Origin: Coriobacteriia bacterium
Lineage (GTDB): Bacteria > Actinomycetota > Coriobacteriia > Coriobacteriales > Eggerthellaceae
Length of the DNA stretch: 50,129 bases
Assembly: GCA_030526515.1 (NCBI GenBank)
Contig: JAUNCQ010000011.1
Coordinates: 1-50,129 of the forward strand
Direction: 5' to 3'
Below are positions 26,084-34,281 of the stretch, piece after piece. Position 1 is the first letter of the stretch. Each line of letters starts with the position of its first letter. Position numbers and translations under genes: made by a program. The notes beneath the pieces were generated by a model, which did not search any database, was not told the origin of the DNA, and saw nothing but the letters and a program-made list of their open reading frames with translations.

Positions 26084-27835
26084 TTACAGGTTTGCAACGT
26101 ACTTGCCGGCATGGCGGCCGAAGGTCATGGTGCGACCGCAGGCAACGCCGGTGGCAAGGTTCGGATACGAGGTGCTGAAGAAGCCGCCGGAGCAGTCGCC
26201 GGTGGCGAACAGGCCCGGGATGGGCTCGTTGTTCTGGTCGAGCACCTGCATGTCGGTGTTGATCATGACGCCGTCGAGGGTGGTCAGGTGCCATGCGCCG
26301 GTGCGGGCGCCGTAGAAGGGCGGGGTGTCCACCGGGGTGATGCGGTGGGGCTCCTTGTAGTAGTCCGGGTCGTGGCCGTCCTTGGCGTACTTGTTGTACT
26401 TCTTGACCTGTGCCACGAACTTATCGGCCGGGATGCCCAGGCCCTCTGCCAGCTCCTCCAGGGAGTTGGCCTTGACGACATAGCCGTCAGCCATGAGGCC
26501 GTCGAGCATGCCCTCGACCACCTGCAGGGGGATGTTGTTCTTTGCGCCGTTGGGGAACGGGAACAGACGGCAGCAGCCGACCTCGTCGAACTGCTCTGCG
26601 TACTTGGCGTAGTTCTTGTCCCAGATGGTGCAGTAGGTGTGCTGCGGCTGCATGTAGGCGGCGTGCAGCATGTAGTCGTAGGGGCCGGACTCGTTGCAGA
26701 AGCGCTCGCCGTTCAGGTTGACCTTCAGGTTGGGCTGCTCGCCGAACCAGAACCAGCGGCCCGGGGTGCCGTGACCGCAGGTGTCGGTGGGCTTGCAGCA
26801 GGCACGGTTGAACAGCATGGAGGTGCCGACCGGGTCCTTGCGGGCGCCGACCCACATGGCGGCCTTGATGCCCTGGGAGGTGGACTTGCTGCCGGAGCCG
26901 TCGCAGGCGATCTTGACGTCCAGGATCTCAGGCTGCATGGCCTTCATCATGTTGACGTCGTTGGAGTAGCCGCCGGTTGCCAGGATGACGCCCTTGCTGG
27001 CGTTGACGCGGAAGTACTGGTCGGTGAGCTCGTCGCGGCAGATGGCGCCGGTCACGCGGCCGGTTTCGTCCTGCTCCAGCTTGGTGAAGAAGGCGTTCCA
27101 GCGGTAGGTTGCCAGGTTGAAGGACTCGATGTACTCCTTGAAGACGTCTTCGATGGAGGGGCAGTTTTCGTCCGCCGGGTCGTTCTTCTGGGGGCTGTGG
27201 CCGGTTGCCCAGGCGCGGTCGCGCTGACCGTCCTCGGTACCCAGGCCTGCCTCGTACTCCAGATGCCACTTGCCGGACTTCTCCAGGATCTTCTGGTACC
27301 AGTCCATGTAGGCGCCGGACTCGTTGATCCAGACCTTGATGAGGTCGTAGCTCACGTAGCCGTTGGCGTAGCGGACCAGGTCCTCCAGGATTTCCTTGTG
27401 GTCGATCTTGAACTCCGGATGCTCCTTATAGTAGGCCTTCTGCATCTTGGAGTCGACGACGCCGATGTCCTCCTTCATGGCGAAGGGAGCGCCCTGGCGG
27501 TCCACCACGTAGACCTTGGCGCCTTCCTCCACGGCTGCGGCCACGGCCGGCATACCGCCGGTAGCGTAGCCCACGACCAGGACTTCGGTATCGATGGTTT
27601 CGGTAATCAGGGATTCGTCGATCTGGGGTGCTTCGCCCAGCCAATCAGGATTCTGATCGGGATAGCCGGTCTTGGTCTTGACCAGACGGGTGGTGGCGGT
27701 GCCCTCAGCCGACTTGGTCTCCGCTGCGTTGGCGACGGAGCCAGCGCCCAGCGCGGTCAGCGCACCAAGGGTGCCTGCAGCGCCGAGGCCCTTCAAGAAG
27801 TTACGACGAGACACGCCGCAATTCTTTTCAGCCAT
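26084..27835 (-). CDS. Tat-exported FAD-dependent reductase (fumarate/urocanate reductase-like)
   Basis: A 583-residue flavoprotein with a twin-arginine signal (SRRNFLKGLG, residues 9-18, then a hydrophobic stretch to about 40). An FAD-binding Rossmann motif (VLVVGYATGGMPAVAAA) is followed by the long FAD_binding_2/fumarate reductase fold: GVILATGGYSND, GERFCNESGPYD, and a C-terminal IPGLFATGDCSGGFF. It would reduce an external electron acceptor using electrons from the neighbouring multihaem cytochrome. The substrate cannot be read from the sequence; the family includes fumarate, urocanate, steroid and drug reductases. AAAGGAGG lies six bases before the ATG. Confidence 0.88.
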   Translation of the reverse strand: MAEKNCGVSRRNFLKGLGAAGTLGALTALGAGSVANAAETKSAEGTATTRLVKTKTGYPDQNPDWLGEAPQIDESLITETIDTEVLVVGYATGGMPAVAAAVEEGAKVYVVDRQGAPFAMKEDIGVVDSKMQKAYYKEHPEFKIDHKEILEDLVRYANGYVSYDLIKVWINESGAYMDWYQKILEKSGKWHLEYEAGLGTEDGQRDRAWATGHSPQKNDPADENCPSIEDVFKEYIESFNLATYRWNAFFTKLEQDETGRVTGAICRDELTDQYFRVNASKGVILATGGYSNDVNMMKAMQPEILDVKIACDGSGSKSTSQGIKAAMWVGARKDPVGTSMLFNRACCKPTDTCGHGTPGRWFWFGEQPNLKVNLNGERFCNESGPYDYMLHAAYMQPQHTYCTIWDKNYAKYAEQFDEVGCCRLFPFPNGAKNNIPLQVVEGMLDGLMADGYVVKANSLEELAEGLGIPADKFVAQVKKYNKYAKDGHDPDYYKEPHRITPVDTPPFYGARTGAWHLTTLDGVMINTDMQVLDQNNEPIPGLFATGDCSGGFFSTSYPNLATGVACGRTMTFGRHAGKYVANL

Positions 27836-27895
27836 CTTTCCTCCTTTCGAGTAGTGCTTAGGTGGCAGGATTTGCCAAATGAGGATTTTAATGGA

Positions 27896-27921
27896 AAAAC
27901 CCCTGATGAACAGGGGGTTTT
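27896..27921. terminator. Hairpin in the reductase upstream region
   Basis: CCCCTG-ATGAA-CAGGGGG flanked by AAAA and TTTT reads as a terminator on both strands. It lies 60 bases upstream of the reductase start, so on the minus strand it could stop read-through from the precursor genes upstream or act as an attenuator. The rest of the 27836-28149 gap shows no gene. Confidence 0.6.
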
Positions 27922-28066
27922 GCCAAACTGTTACGTTAGTGGCTCATATCTTCTATACGCGGTTGAGGATAGAGTGAAATTTGGTCGTTTGAGCAGGTCG
28001 GCGGCGGGTTTATGGGTTTTGCCGATACGGTCTTGGATTTTGCTGCTATGTGGTGCTGCGGACAGC

Positions 28067-28098
28067 AAAAAGGGCCGGGGCATTGCGGCCCCGGCCCT
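28067..28098 (-). terminator. Rho-independent terminator of Nif11 locus A
   Basis: On the minus strand a perfect 10-bp stem (AGGGCCGGGG / CCCCGGCCCT) with an eight-base loop is followed by five T's counting the stem's last T. It closes the two-gene precursor operon. Confidence 0.9.
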
Positions 28099-28149
28099 GA
28101 AGTGAATTGTTGAGAGAGCTTTGGAGATGCTTGAGTTCAGCCGGAAGGC

Positions 28150-28521
28150 CTAGGACCAGCCGGCAGCCCTGGTGCAGCGTTCGCCCTTTAAGCAGTTGTT
28201 CGAGTATTCGCAGGTGTTCAGAACCATTTCGCATGCGTAGATCCAGAAGCAGAACTGCTCGCTCGAATTTCCGCCGCCGGCAACGTCGGCCAGAAAGGCA
28301 TCGTCGACCTCACGGTTCTTCGCGGTAGCCAGGGCCAGCTCCTCGGGGTCCAGGTCATAGCCGTACTCCTTGGCGAATTCCGCCAGGAACTCGAGCCTTG
28401 CGGCCTCGGGGTCCTCGGCCTGCTTCACCTTCTCTTCCGCCTGGGCGGACTGGACTTCGAGGGCCTTAGCCAGCTCCGGGTCCTTCTGCAGGTCTTCGAT
28501 GAATTGCTTTACGTCCTTCAT
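28150..28521 (-). CDS. Nif11-leader RiPP precursor 1
   Basis: A 123-residue precursor. Residues 1-80 are a Nif11-like leader (MKDVKQFIEDLQKDPELAKAL at the start, EYGYDLDPEELALATAKNREVDD later) ending in a double-glycine type cleavage site (LADVAGGG). The 40-residue core has five cysteines spaced C-x5-C-x6-C-x5-C-x5-C, with NTCEYSNNC in the centre and an aromatic FCFWIYAC start. The leader family guides modification enzymes and is cut off at the Gly motif by a peptidase/ABC exporter. AGGAG precedes the ATG. It is the second gene of a two-precursor operon, 85 bases after precursor 2. No maturase is adjacent. Confidence 0.85.
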   Translation of the reverse strand: MKDVKQFIEDLQKDPELAKALEVQSAQAEEKVKQAEDPEAARLEFLAEFAKEYGYDLDPEELALATAKNREVDDAFLADVAGGGNSSEQFCFWIYACEMVLNTCEYSNNCLKGERCTRAAGWS

Positions 28522-28606
28522 GGAGTGCTCCTAACTTGCTTTTGGAACCGCGCCTTGCTCTTTCCATTGCTTGAGCTTGGGCGAGTGGGTTCTATTCTGA
28601 AGGGCC

Positions 28607-28972
28607 CTAGTTCTTACCTGCATCCGTAGTGCAGGCCATGGCCATATAGCAGTTGTTCTTGAACATGCAGTTGTTTAGCGCGAAGTAGCAAGCATAGTTG
28701 ACCAGGCAGGTGCGCAATCCCGAACCACCCGATACGTCAGACAGCGCTTCGTCGTCGACCTCGCGGTTCTTCGCGGTAGCCAGGGCCAGCTCCTCGGGAT
28801 CGAGCTCGTAGCCGTGCTCCTCGGCGAAGGCCGTGAGGAGCTCGAGTTTCATGGCATTTGGGTCTTCGGACTGCTGGATCTTCTCCGTCATCTGCTCGCA
28901 CAGGGCATCGAGGGCCTTGGCCAGCTCAACGTCCTTCTGCAGGTCTTCGATGAATTGCTTTGCATCCTTCAT
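28607..28972 (-). CDS. Nif11-leader RiPP precursor 2
   Basis: A 121-residue precursor with a leader closely related to that of precursor 1 (MKDAKQFIEDLQKDVELAKAL; LALATAKNREVDDEALSDVSGG). The core after SGG has the same five-cysteine grid, C-x5-C-x6-C-x5-C-x5-C, with NNCMFKNNC in the middle. Other core residues differ widely from precursor 1. The ATG has AAAAGGAGC seven bases upstream. It is the promoter-proximal gene of locus A; the gap of 145 bases to the decayed kinase gene should hold the promoter. Confidence 0.85.
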   Translation of the reverse strand: MKDAKQFIEDLQKDVELAKALDALCEQMTEKIQQSEDPNAMKLELLTAFAEEHGYELDPEELALATAKNREVDDEALSDVSGGSGLRTCLVNYACYFALNNCMFKNNCYMAMACTTDAGKN

Positions 28973-29117
28973 ATGGTGCTCCTTTTAACGCCTTGCGCGG
29001 CCGTCCCGCGCGTGTGGCCTGTTGGTCCGAGCAGGCAACATCATGCTGTTCGGATGTTCTGCATTCTATACCTATGCGCACTTGGTTTGGAGGGAGCCGA
29101 CAAGTCTCCACATTTGA

Positions 29118-29786
29118 TTAGTTGAGGACGGCCTGCATGGTTTGGAGGAGCAGCTTGATGTTCAGGGGCTTGGCCACGTGGCCGTTCATGTTGGGCATCT
29201 GCATGTCCATGAGGACCAGGTCGTAGGTGCTCGGCTCGGATTGGGACACCTTGTCCACGGCTTCTGCGCCGTCGACGGCGCGGTCGATGGCCATGCCGTA
29301 GTCGGAGAGGAGCTCCTGGGCTATTTCGTAGTTGAGGTCGTTGTCTTCCGCGATGAGCACGCGCAGGCCCTGGAGGCGCTCCTGGTCGATGGGAGCGTGG
29401 GCGGGGGAGGGATCCTCGGCGGGGCTTTCGTCCACTTCAAGGGGAAGCACCACTTCGAAGGTGGAGCCCTGGTTGGGCTGGCTGGCGACTTCGATGGTGC
29501 CGTTCATGAGGGTGACGATCTGCTTGACGATTGCCAGGCCCAGGCCGGTGCCCTGGATGGTGTTGACGCGGGTGTCCACGGCGCGGCTGAACTGCTCGAA
29601 TATGGTTTCCATGAACTCCGGGGTCATGCCCATGCCGGTGTCCGCGATCTGGGCGTGCAAGTTCACGGTGGCACGGTCGCTCCGGGGAGGCTGGCGGGAG
29701 GCTGACGGGGCTTTCGCCCTGATTAAATGTATGTTGCGGGCGCCGCTCGTCGGACGGATGGGGCTGACTTCTGCCTGTTTGGGCAT
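29118..29786 (-). pseudogene. Decayed hybrid histidine kinase (ATPase end plus deleted receiver)
   Basis: What remains is the end of a HATPase_c domain (DTGMGMTPEF G1 box, GTGLGLAIVKQI G2 box) and a receiver domain (VLIAEDNDLNYEIA, then LVLMDMQMPN). The sensor, membrane, DHp and N-box parts are absent; the first ~38 codons of the frame look unrelated. Inside the receiver, MDMQMPN jumps straight to MNGHVAKPLNIKLL, so roughly 40 residues including the conserved Thr strand are missing, in frame. With no dimerisation His and a broken receiver it cannot signal in the normal way. It lies upstream of the Nif11 genes on the same strand and may once have regulated neighbouring genes. Confidence 0.75.
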
Positions 29787-29836
29787 ATAATGGACGAACT
29801 TTTTTACGAATTGAGCTTTGAGCGGGGAGTTTGCGC

Positions 29837-31171
29837 ATGAAGAGGATAGTGATTCTGGGCGGCGGCTTTGGCGGTTACTACACGGCCAAGGACCTTGAGA
29901 AGCTGCTGAAGCCTGGTGAGGCTGAGGTTACGCTGATCGACGTGAACGGCATGCTGTGCTATCAGCCGTTCCTGCCTGAGGTGGCTGGCGGCAATATCGA
30001 GGCACGTCACGTGATGGTGCCGCTGCGTAGGCACCTGCGCAAGACGCGGGTGATGACCGCCCATGTGGACGCGATCGACCACGCCAACAAGCTGGTGACT
30101 GTGACTGGCCGTCATGACAACTCCTGGACCGTGCCGTACGACGAGCTGGTCGTTGCCATGGGCGCCGTGACCAAGACGTTCCCGACTCCCGGCATTGCCG
30201 ACAACGCCGTGGGTCTGAAGGCCATGGAGGAAGCGGTGTTCATCCGCAACCGCATCGTGCAGAACATGGCCCGTGCTTGCGACCTGGACCCTGAGGACCC
30301 CGTGCGCAAGAAGATCCTGACGTTCTGCGTCATCGGCGGCGGCTTCTCCGGCATGGAGGGCATTGCCGAGATGAGCGACTTTGCGTACCGCCTGCTGAAG
30401 GACCACCCGGCGATTCGTCGCGAGGAGCTGCAGTTCCACCTGGTGGAGGCCACGGACCGCGTCATGCCCGAGCTGACCCGCGAGCGTTCCGCGTGGGTCG
30501 TGAAGATGCTGGAAGAGCGCGGCGTGAAGTTCCATATGAGCGTATTCGCGCAGAGCGCCATCGACAACGTGGTGAAGCTGAGCGACGGCACCTCCATCGA
30601 GTGCGACCTGATCGTGTGGACCGCTGGCGTGAAGGCCTGCCCGGCACTGGAGCACTCTGACCTGCCGCTGGACGAGCGCGGCCGCATGACCTGCAACACC
30701 AAGCTGCAGGTGGTTCGCGATGGCGAAGTCGTGCCTCACGCTTGGGGCCTGGGCGACGCCACCCGCGTCGAGGACCTGAGCGGCGGCGGCCTGCCGGATG
30801 GCTCCTGCGCTCCGACGGCCCAGCATGCCGTGCGTCAGGGCCACCAGATGGCGAAGAACCTGATTGCCGTGCTCCGTGGCGGCGAGCCGTCTGACTACGT
30901 GCACAAGAACGCCGGCTGCGTTGCCGGCCTTGGCCAGTGGCAGGGCGCCTTCTGCAGCGGTGCCAAGAAGCTGACCCTGGGCGGTCCGTTGGCCTGGCTG
31001 GCCCACAAGGGCTACCACGGCTTCGCGATGCCGTCCTGGGAGCGCAAGTTCCGCGTGTGGGGCGACTGGATCGGCGCGCTGATCCTGGGCCGCGACACCG
31101 CTTGCACCCGTCGCACCGAGCGCCCCCGCGGCTTCTTCGAGGACTTTGCGGTTCGCCCGAAGGAGGACTAG
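29837..31171 (+). CDS. ndh: Type II NADH dehydrogenase (NDH-2)
   Basis: A 444-residue single-subunit flavoenzyme that should oxidise NADH and reduce menaquinone at the membrane without pumping protons. The FAD motif is at residues 5-13 (VILGGGFGG), with the quinone-site-type CYQPFLPEVAGG after it. A second nucleotide motif, CVIGGGFSGMEGIAEM, binds NADH. The C-terminal HAWGLGDATRVE and APTAQHAVRQG are the usual FAD contacts. A C-terminal amphipathic part (LAWLAHKGYHGF) would anchor it. I prefer ATG 29837, seven bases after GCGGGGAG, over TTG 29831. It feeds the same quinone pool as the reductase at 26-28 kb. Confidence 0.88.
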   Translation: MKRIVILGGGFGGYYTAKDLEKLLKPGEAEVTLIDVNGMLCYQPFLPEVAGGNIEARHVMVPLRRHLRKTRVMTAHVDAIDHANKLVTVTGRHDNSWTVPYDELVVAMGAVTKTFPTPGIADNAVGLKAMEEAVFIRNRIVQNMARACDLDPEDPVRKKILTFCVIGGGFSGMEGIAEMSDFAYRLLKDHPAIRREELQFHLVEATDRVMPELTRERSAWVVKMLEERGVKFHMSVFAQSAIDNVVKLSDGTSIECDLIVWTAGVKACPALEHSDLPLDERGRMTCNTKLQVVRDGEVVPHAWGLGDATRVEDLSGGGLPDGSCAPTAQHAVRQGHQMAKNLIAVLRGGEPSDYVHKNAGCVAGLGQWQGAFCSGAKKLTLGGPLAWLAHKGYHGFAMPSWERKFRVWGDWIGALILGRDTACTRRTERPRGFFEDFAVRPKED

Positions 31172-31210
31172 TTTCTTTGTTGTTCGTCTTTGCGCTTAAG
31201 GAGCTATGGC

Positions 31211-31411
31211 ATGACGGGATGTTTCGATCGCAAACAACAGGCGGGCGTAGAGTCGCGTAGCCAATCTGTAGAGGCTACGCCATACGAGCGTCGCTTGGCT
31301 TGCGCCTTGAGGGAATCTCGCGCGGATTATGCGACGGGCAGCTATTACGAGAGTCGTGAGGAGATGCTCATGGCCGTTGCAGCGAAGCGTGCTGTAACGG
31401 CCATTTGGTAG
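31211..31411 (+). CDS. 66-residue small protein, unknown
   Basis: Starts MTGCFDRKQQAG. AAGGAG lies seven bases before the ATG and a strong terminator begins 11 bases after the stop, so it is probably a real gene, perhaps co-transcribed with the NDH-2 gene 39 bases upstream. The C-terminal 40 residues look helical and charged (YERRLACALRESRADYA, ESREEMLMAVAAKRAV). No domain is recognisable. A small DNA-binding or antitoxin-like protein is conceivable but unsupported. Confidence 0.55.
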   Translation: MTGCFDRKQQAGVESRSQSVEATPYERRLACALRESRADYATGSYYESREEMLMAVAAKRAVTAIW

Positions 31412-31421
31412 TGATCTTGTG

Positions 31422-31458
31422 AAGGCCTGGTTAGCATTGCTAACCAGGCCTTAATTTT
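31422..31458 (+). terminator. Rho-independent terminator
   Basis: A perfect 14-bp stem (AAGGCCTGGTTAGC / GCTAACCAGGCCTT) with an ATT loop is followed by AATTTT. It ends the NDH-2/small-protein transcript. Confidence 0.9.
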
Positions 31459-31867
31459 GCACTCTGAGGCAGATTATGGTTGGCATGCTTCGGGCTTGCT
31501 CAGCTAGGGCAGTTCTTCGAGTTTAGAGAGGGTGTCCGGACAGAAGTGCGTGTTTAGAGCGATTTGCGAGCTCGATCGCGTAGGTCAGGATGCCTTGGGC
31601 GGTCTCCTGGGCAGGATTGTCTGCGGGCTCTCTTTATAACACCAGGTCACAGGCTTGCTTGGTTGAGCGGGTGTTTCTTGTCTGCTTTGAGTTGGGCTAA
31701 GGAGCTCACTAAGCTCGCAGTTTTGTCAGAGGGTGCTCTCTAAACTCGAAAAACCGTCCTGAGGGCAAGGAGCGTCCTTGCGCTATCGGTCTGGAGCGGC
31801 TTGTGGCGGTAGAATGAGTCCCATGATTGAGCAATGCGAGCATCCGTCCGCGACTCTGGAGGCTGAT
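31459..31867. other. Intergenic region before the amidohydrolase
   Basis: About 410 bases with no supportable gene. On the minus strand around 31540-31635 a short frame without a start reads like coding DNA (EPADNPAQETAQGILTYAIE), ending in a stop; an adjacent frame reads LSKLEELP before another stop. This may be the tail of a decayed gene. A GCAAGGA-GCG-TCCTTGC hairpin lies near 31768-31784. Confidence 0.4.
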
Positions 31868-33442
31868 ATGAAGGTTTACGAGGGTTCTATCCTGACCGTT
31901 GATGCACAGGATTCCGTTGCGCGGTACCTGGTCGAGGACGGCGGGCGGATTGTGTTCGTGGGCGACGAGCTTCCGGATCAGTACGCCAGCACGGACAGGG
32001 TCGTGCTGGGCGAGCGGGCGCTGTGCCCGTCCTTCGTGGACAGCCATGAGCACTTCGCGTCCTTCGCCGTGTTCAACGCAGGCCTGAACGTCATGGACGC
32101 CCGATCCAATGCCCAGATTGCCCAGATGGTGAGTGACTTTGCCCAGAAGTGCTCCGCCAAGGTGCTGGTGGCATTCGGCGCGTCGCCCCACACGGTGGCG
32201 GAGGGGCGGCTGCTTACCCGCGCCGAGCTGGACGCAGTGTGCCCGAACAAGCCGGTGTTCATGGTGAAGTACGACGGCCATGCCTGCATTGTCAACTCGG
32301 CGCTGCTGAAGCTGGTCGAGGGCAAGGTGAAGGGCCTGCGGGGATATCACCCCGAGTCGGGCGAAATGAACCAGGAGGCGTTCTTCGCCGTAAGCGACTA
32401 CATCACCGGGTCGCTGTCCATTCCCGAGCTGATCCGCAACATGCAGGGCGCCATGGATTACCTGGCCGAGCGCGGAATTGGCATGGTGCACACCGTCAGC
32501 GGCGTGGGCTTCACCGGCGACCTGGATATTTCCCTGGAGAAATGGATGGGTCGTAGCGCGGAGTCTGGATTCCAGCTGCGCGTGTATCCGCAGTCCATGG
32601 ACGTGAAGGTGGCCACCAAGCGCGGGCTGCCCCGTATTGGCGGATGCTTCCAGTGCGCGTTGGACGGCGCCTTCGGCAGCTGCGATGCGGCGGTGCACGA
32701 GCCCTACGTGGGCGCTGGCGCGGTGGGGGAGACCGGCGTGCTGTTCTATGCCGACGAGCAGGTGATTTCCTTCTGCAAGGAGGCTAATCGCGCCGGGCTG
32801 CAGATCCAGATGCATGCCATCGGCGATGCCGCCTTCGATCAGGCCACCCGTGCGCTTAAGGCTGCGCTGGACGATTGCCCGCGGGATGACCATCGCCACG
32901 GCATCATTCATGCCTGCCTGCCCACGGAAGACGGCATTGCCATCTGCGCGGAGTACGGGATTCACCTTCCGGTTCAGAGCGCGTTCATAGGCTGGGCGCA
33001 GGAGCCGGATGCCTACTTGGAGGAATTGCTGGGCCCCGAGCGCGCTGCCGCTCTGAACCCACTGCGCAGGTTCGCGGATGCGGGCTTGGTCATGACCGCA
33101 GGCTCCGATGCTCCCTGCACGGATCCGAATCCCCTGGTCTGGATGGAGAAGGCCTGTAACCACAGCACTGCCGGCCAGAGCCTGACGGTGCAGGAAGCCC
33201 TGCGCATGTGCACGTACAACGGCGCTTGGGCCACCTTCGACGAAGGCGAGCGCGGTTCCCTGGAGGTGGGCAAGGTGGCTGACATGGTGGTGCTCAGCAG
33301 CAATCCCTATGCGGTTCCGGTCGACCAGCTCGGCCAGCTCAAGGTGGAGCAGCTGCTGCTGGGCGGCAAGCCCTACGAGCATCAGCAGCAGGGGTTCGTT
33401 TCGGCAGTAGTGCGCGGCATGATGGGAAAGAAAAAGGTCTAG
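31868..33442 (+). CDS. YtcJ-like metal-dependent amidohydrolase
   Basis: A 524-residue cytoplasmic Amidohydro_3 family enzyme. The entry strand LCPSFVDSHEHF carries a D-S-H-E-H metal motif. QMHAIGDAAFDQAT supplies the middle His, GIIHACLPT another, and TAGSDAPCTDPNPLVWM the catalytic Asp near the end, before the SLEVGKVADMVVLS composite beta domain. The fold hydrolyses amide or ester bonds in small molecules; YtcJ substrates are mostly unknown. I chose ATG 31868 because TGGAGG lies five bases upstream and the protein then begins directly with the beta-sandwich strand MKVYEGSILTV; longer starts at 31814 and 31778 exist. Confidence 0.87.
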   Translation: MKVYEGSILTVDAQDSVARYLVEDGGRIVFVGDELPDQYASTDRVVLGERALCPSFVDSHEHFASFAVFNAGLNVMDARSNAQIAQMVSDFAQKCSAKVLVAFGASPHTVAEGRLLTRAELDAVCPNKPVFMVKYDGHACIVNSALLKLVEGKVKGLRGYHPESGEMNQEAFFAVSDYITGSLSIPELIRNMQGAMDYLAERGIGMVHTVSGVGFTGDLDISLEKWMGRSAESGFQLRVYPQSMDVKVATKRGLPRIGGCFQCALDGAFGSCDAAVHEPYVGAGAVGETGVLFYADEQVISFCKEANRAGLQIQMHAIGDAAFDQATRALKAALDDCPRDDHRHGIIHACLPTEDGIAICAEYGIHLPVQSAFIGWAQEPDAYLEELLGPERAAALNPLRRFADAGLVMTAGSDAPCTDPNPLVWMEKACNHSTAGQSLTVQEALRMCTYNGAWATFDEGERGSLEVGKVADMVVLSSNPYAVPVDQLGQLKVEQLLLGGKPYEHQQQGFVSAVVRGMMGKKKV

Positions 33443-33468
33443 GCTCGCGTTTGCTTGCCTAGACCTTT
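33433..33468. terminator. Bidirectional terminator overlapping a stop codon
   Basis: A 12-bp perfect stem (AAAGGTCTAGGC / GCCTAGACCTTT) contains the amidohydrolase stop codon in its left arm. The minus-strand reading continues as TTTTT and closes Nif11 locus B; the plus reading ends the amidohydrolase transcript. Confidence 0.82.
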
Positions 33469-33491
33469 CGACGGGCTATTTTCGTGCCGGG

Positions 33492-33875
33492 CTACTGGAC
33501 CTGGTGCGCGCAACCCTCTTTGTGCACCTTTGCCTGGCACTCATGGGTGCGTTCGCATTCGTTGCTGTACACGCAGGTGTTCCAGACGAAATTGCACCAG
33601 TAGTCCAGGTTGCAGGGTCCCTTGGTTCCACCCGCAATTGCGGCCAGATCCTCATCGGTGACCTCGCGATTTGTGGCGGTCTGGAGGGCGAGCTCCTCAG
33701 CCTCGAACTGGTAGCCATGCTCGGCTGCGAAGGCGGTTACGGCCTCAATGCTTGCAACCTCGGGGTCTTTGGCCTTGGAGACGGCCTCCTCGATGGTCGG
33801 ACCCAGCGCCTCGAAGGCCTGGGCCAGGTCCTTGTCTTCCTGAAGGTCAGCTAGGAACTGCTTTGCGTCCTTCAT
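33492..33875 (-). CDS. Nif11-leader RiPP precursor 3
   Basis: A 127-residue precursor. The leader (MKDAKQFLADLQEDKDLAQAF; EHGYQFEAEELALQTATNREV) ends at LAAIAGG. The core has the same five-cysteine grid as precursors 1 and 2 (C-x5-C-x6-C-x5-C-x5-C), with NTCVYSNEC at its centre, then a sixth cysteine eight residues on (KVHKEGC). It is rich in aromatic and acidic residues. It is the last gene of a three-precursor operon, with AGAAAGGAACC before the ATG and the shared terminator downstream. It is closer in core type to locus A than to its own neighbours. Confidence 0.85.
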   Translation of the reverse strand: MKDAKQFLADLQEDKDLAQAFEALGPTIEEAVSKAKDPEVASIEAVTAFAAEHGYQFEAEELALQTATNREVTDEDLAAIAGGTKGPCNLDYWCNFVWNTCVYSNECERTHECQAKVHKEGCAHQVQ

Positions 33876-33919
33876 TCTGGTTCCTTTCTGTTACGGCAGG
33901 TCTAGGTTAGAAGTCCCTA

Positions 33920-34237
33920 TTATTCGGGCGGCCACTTCATGTTCTCCGCGGGGCACTTGTAGCCGAAGACGCACTGGGAGTCACCCAGGCACTTCGGGGC
34001 ACCGCCGGCTGCCATTTCCAGCTGCTCGTCGGACACCTCGCGGTTGGTGGCGTCCTGGAAGGAAAGGTCCTCGGCCTCGAACTGGTAGCCGTGCTCGCGG
34101 GCGAAAGCGGTGATGGCCTCGACGCGTGCAGCGGCTGCGTCCTCCTCGGAGGAGATGTCGGCGATTGCTGCTCCCAGGGCCTGATCCAGCTCCTGGTCAA
34201 CCTTCAGATCCTCCAGGAATTGCTTTGCATCCTTCAT
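33920..34237 (-). CDS. Nif11-leader RiPP precursor 4
   Basis: A 105-residue precursor with leader MKDAKQFLEDLKVDQELDQAL..., TNREVSDEQLEMAAGG, and a short core with three cysteines spaced C-x5-C-x5-C (KCLGDSQCVFGYKCPAE), ending KWPPE. The leader is identical, base for base, to that of precursor 5, while the core differs at eight residues. The 44-base 5' spacer (RBS AGAAAGGAACC) resembles that of precursor 3, which suggests repeated tandem duplication. Confidence 0.85.
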   Translation of the reverse strand: MKDAKQFLEDLKVDQELDQALGAAIADISSEEDAAAARVEAITAFAREHGYQFEAEDLSFQDATNREVSDEQLEMAAGGAPKCLGDSQCVFGYKCPAENMKWPPE

Positions 34238-34281
34238 TTTGGTTCCTTTCTGTTACGAAAACTCCAGGTTAGAAGACTCCA

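Noticed and set aside
25406-28105. An 899-codon plus-strand open frame
   Set aside because: Shadow of the cytochrome and flavoprotein genes, which have haem motifs, a Tat signal and ribosome sites on the other strand.
31540-31635. Minus-strand coding-like stretch before the amidohydrolase
   Set aside because: No start codon, under 45 codons, and no identifiable family; noted as a possible relic only.
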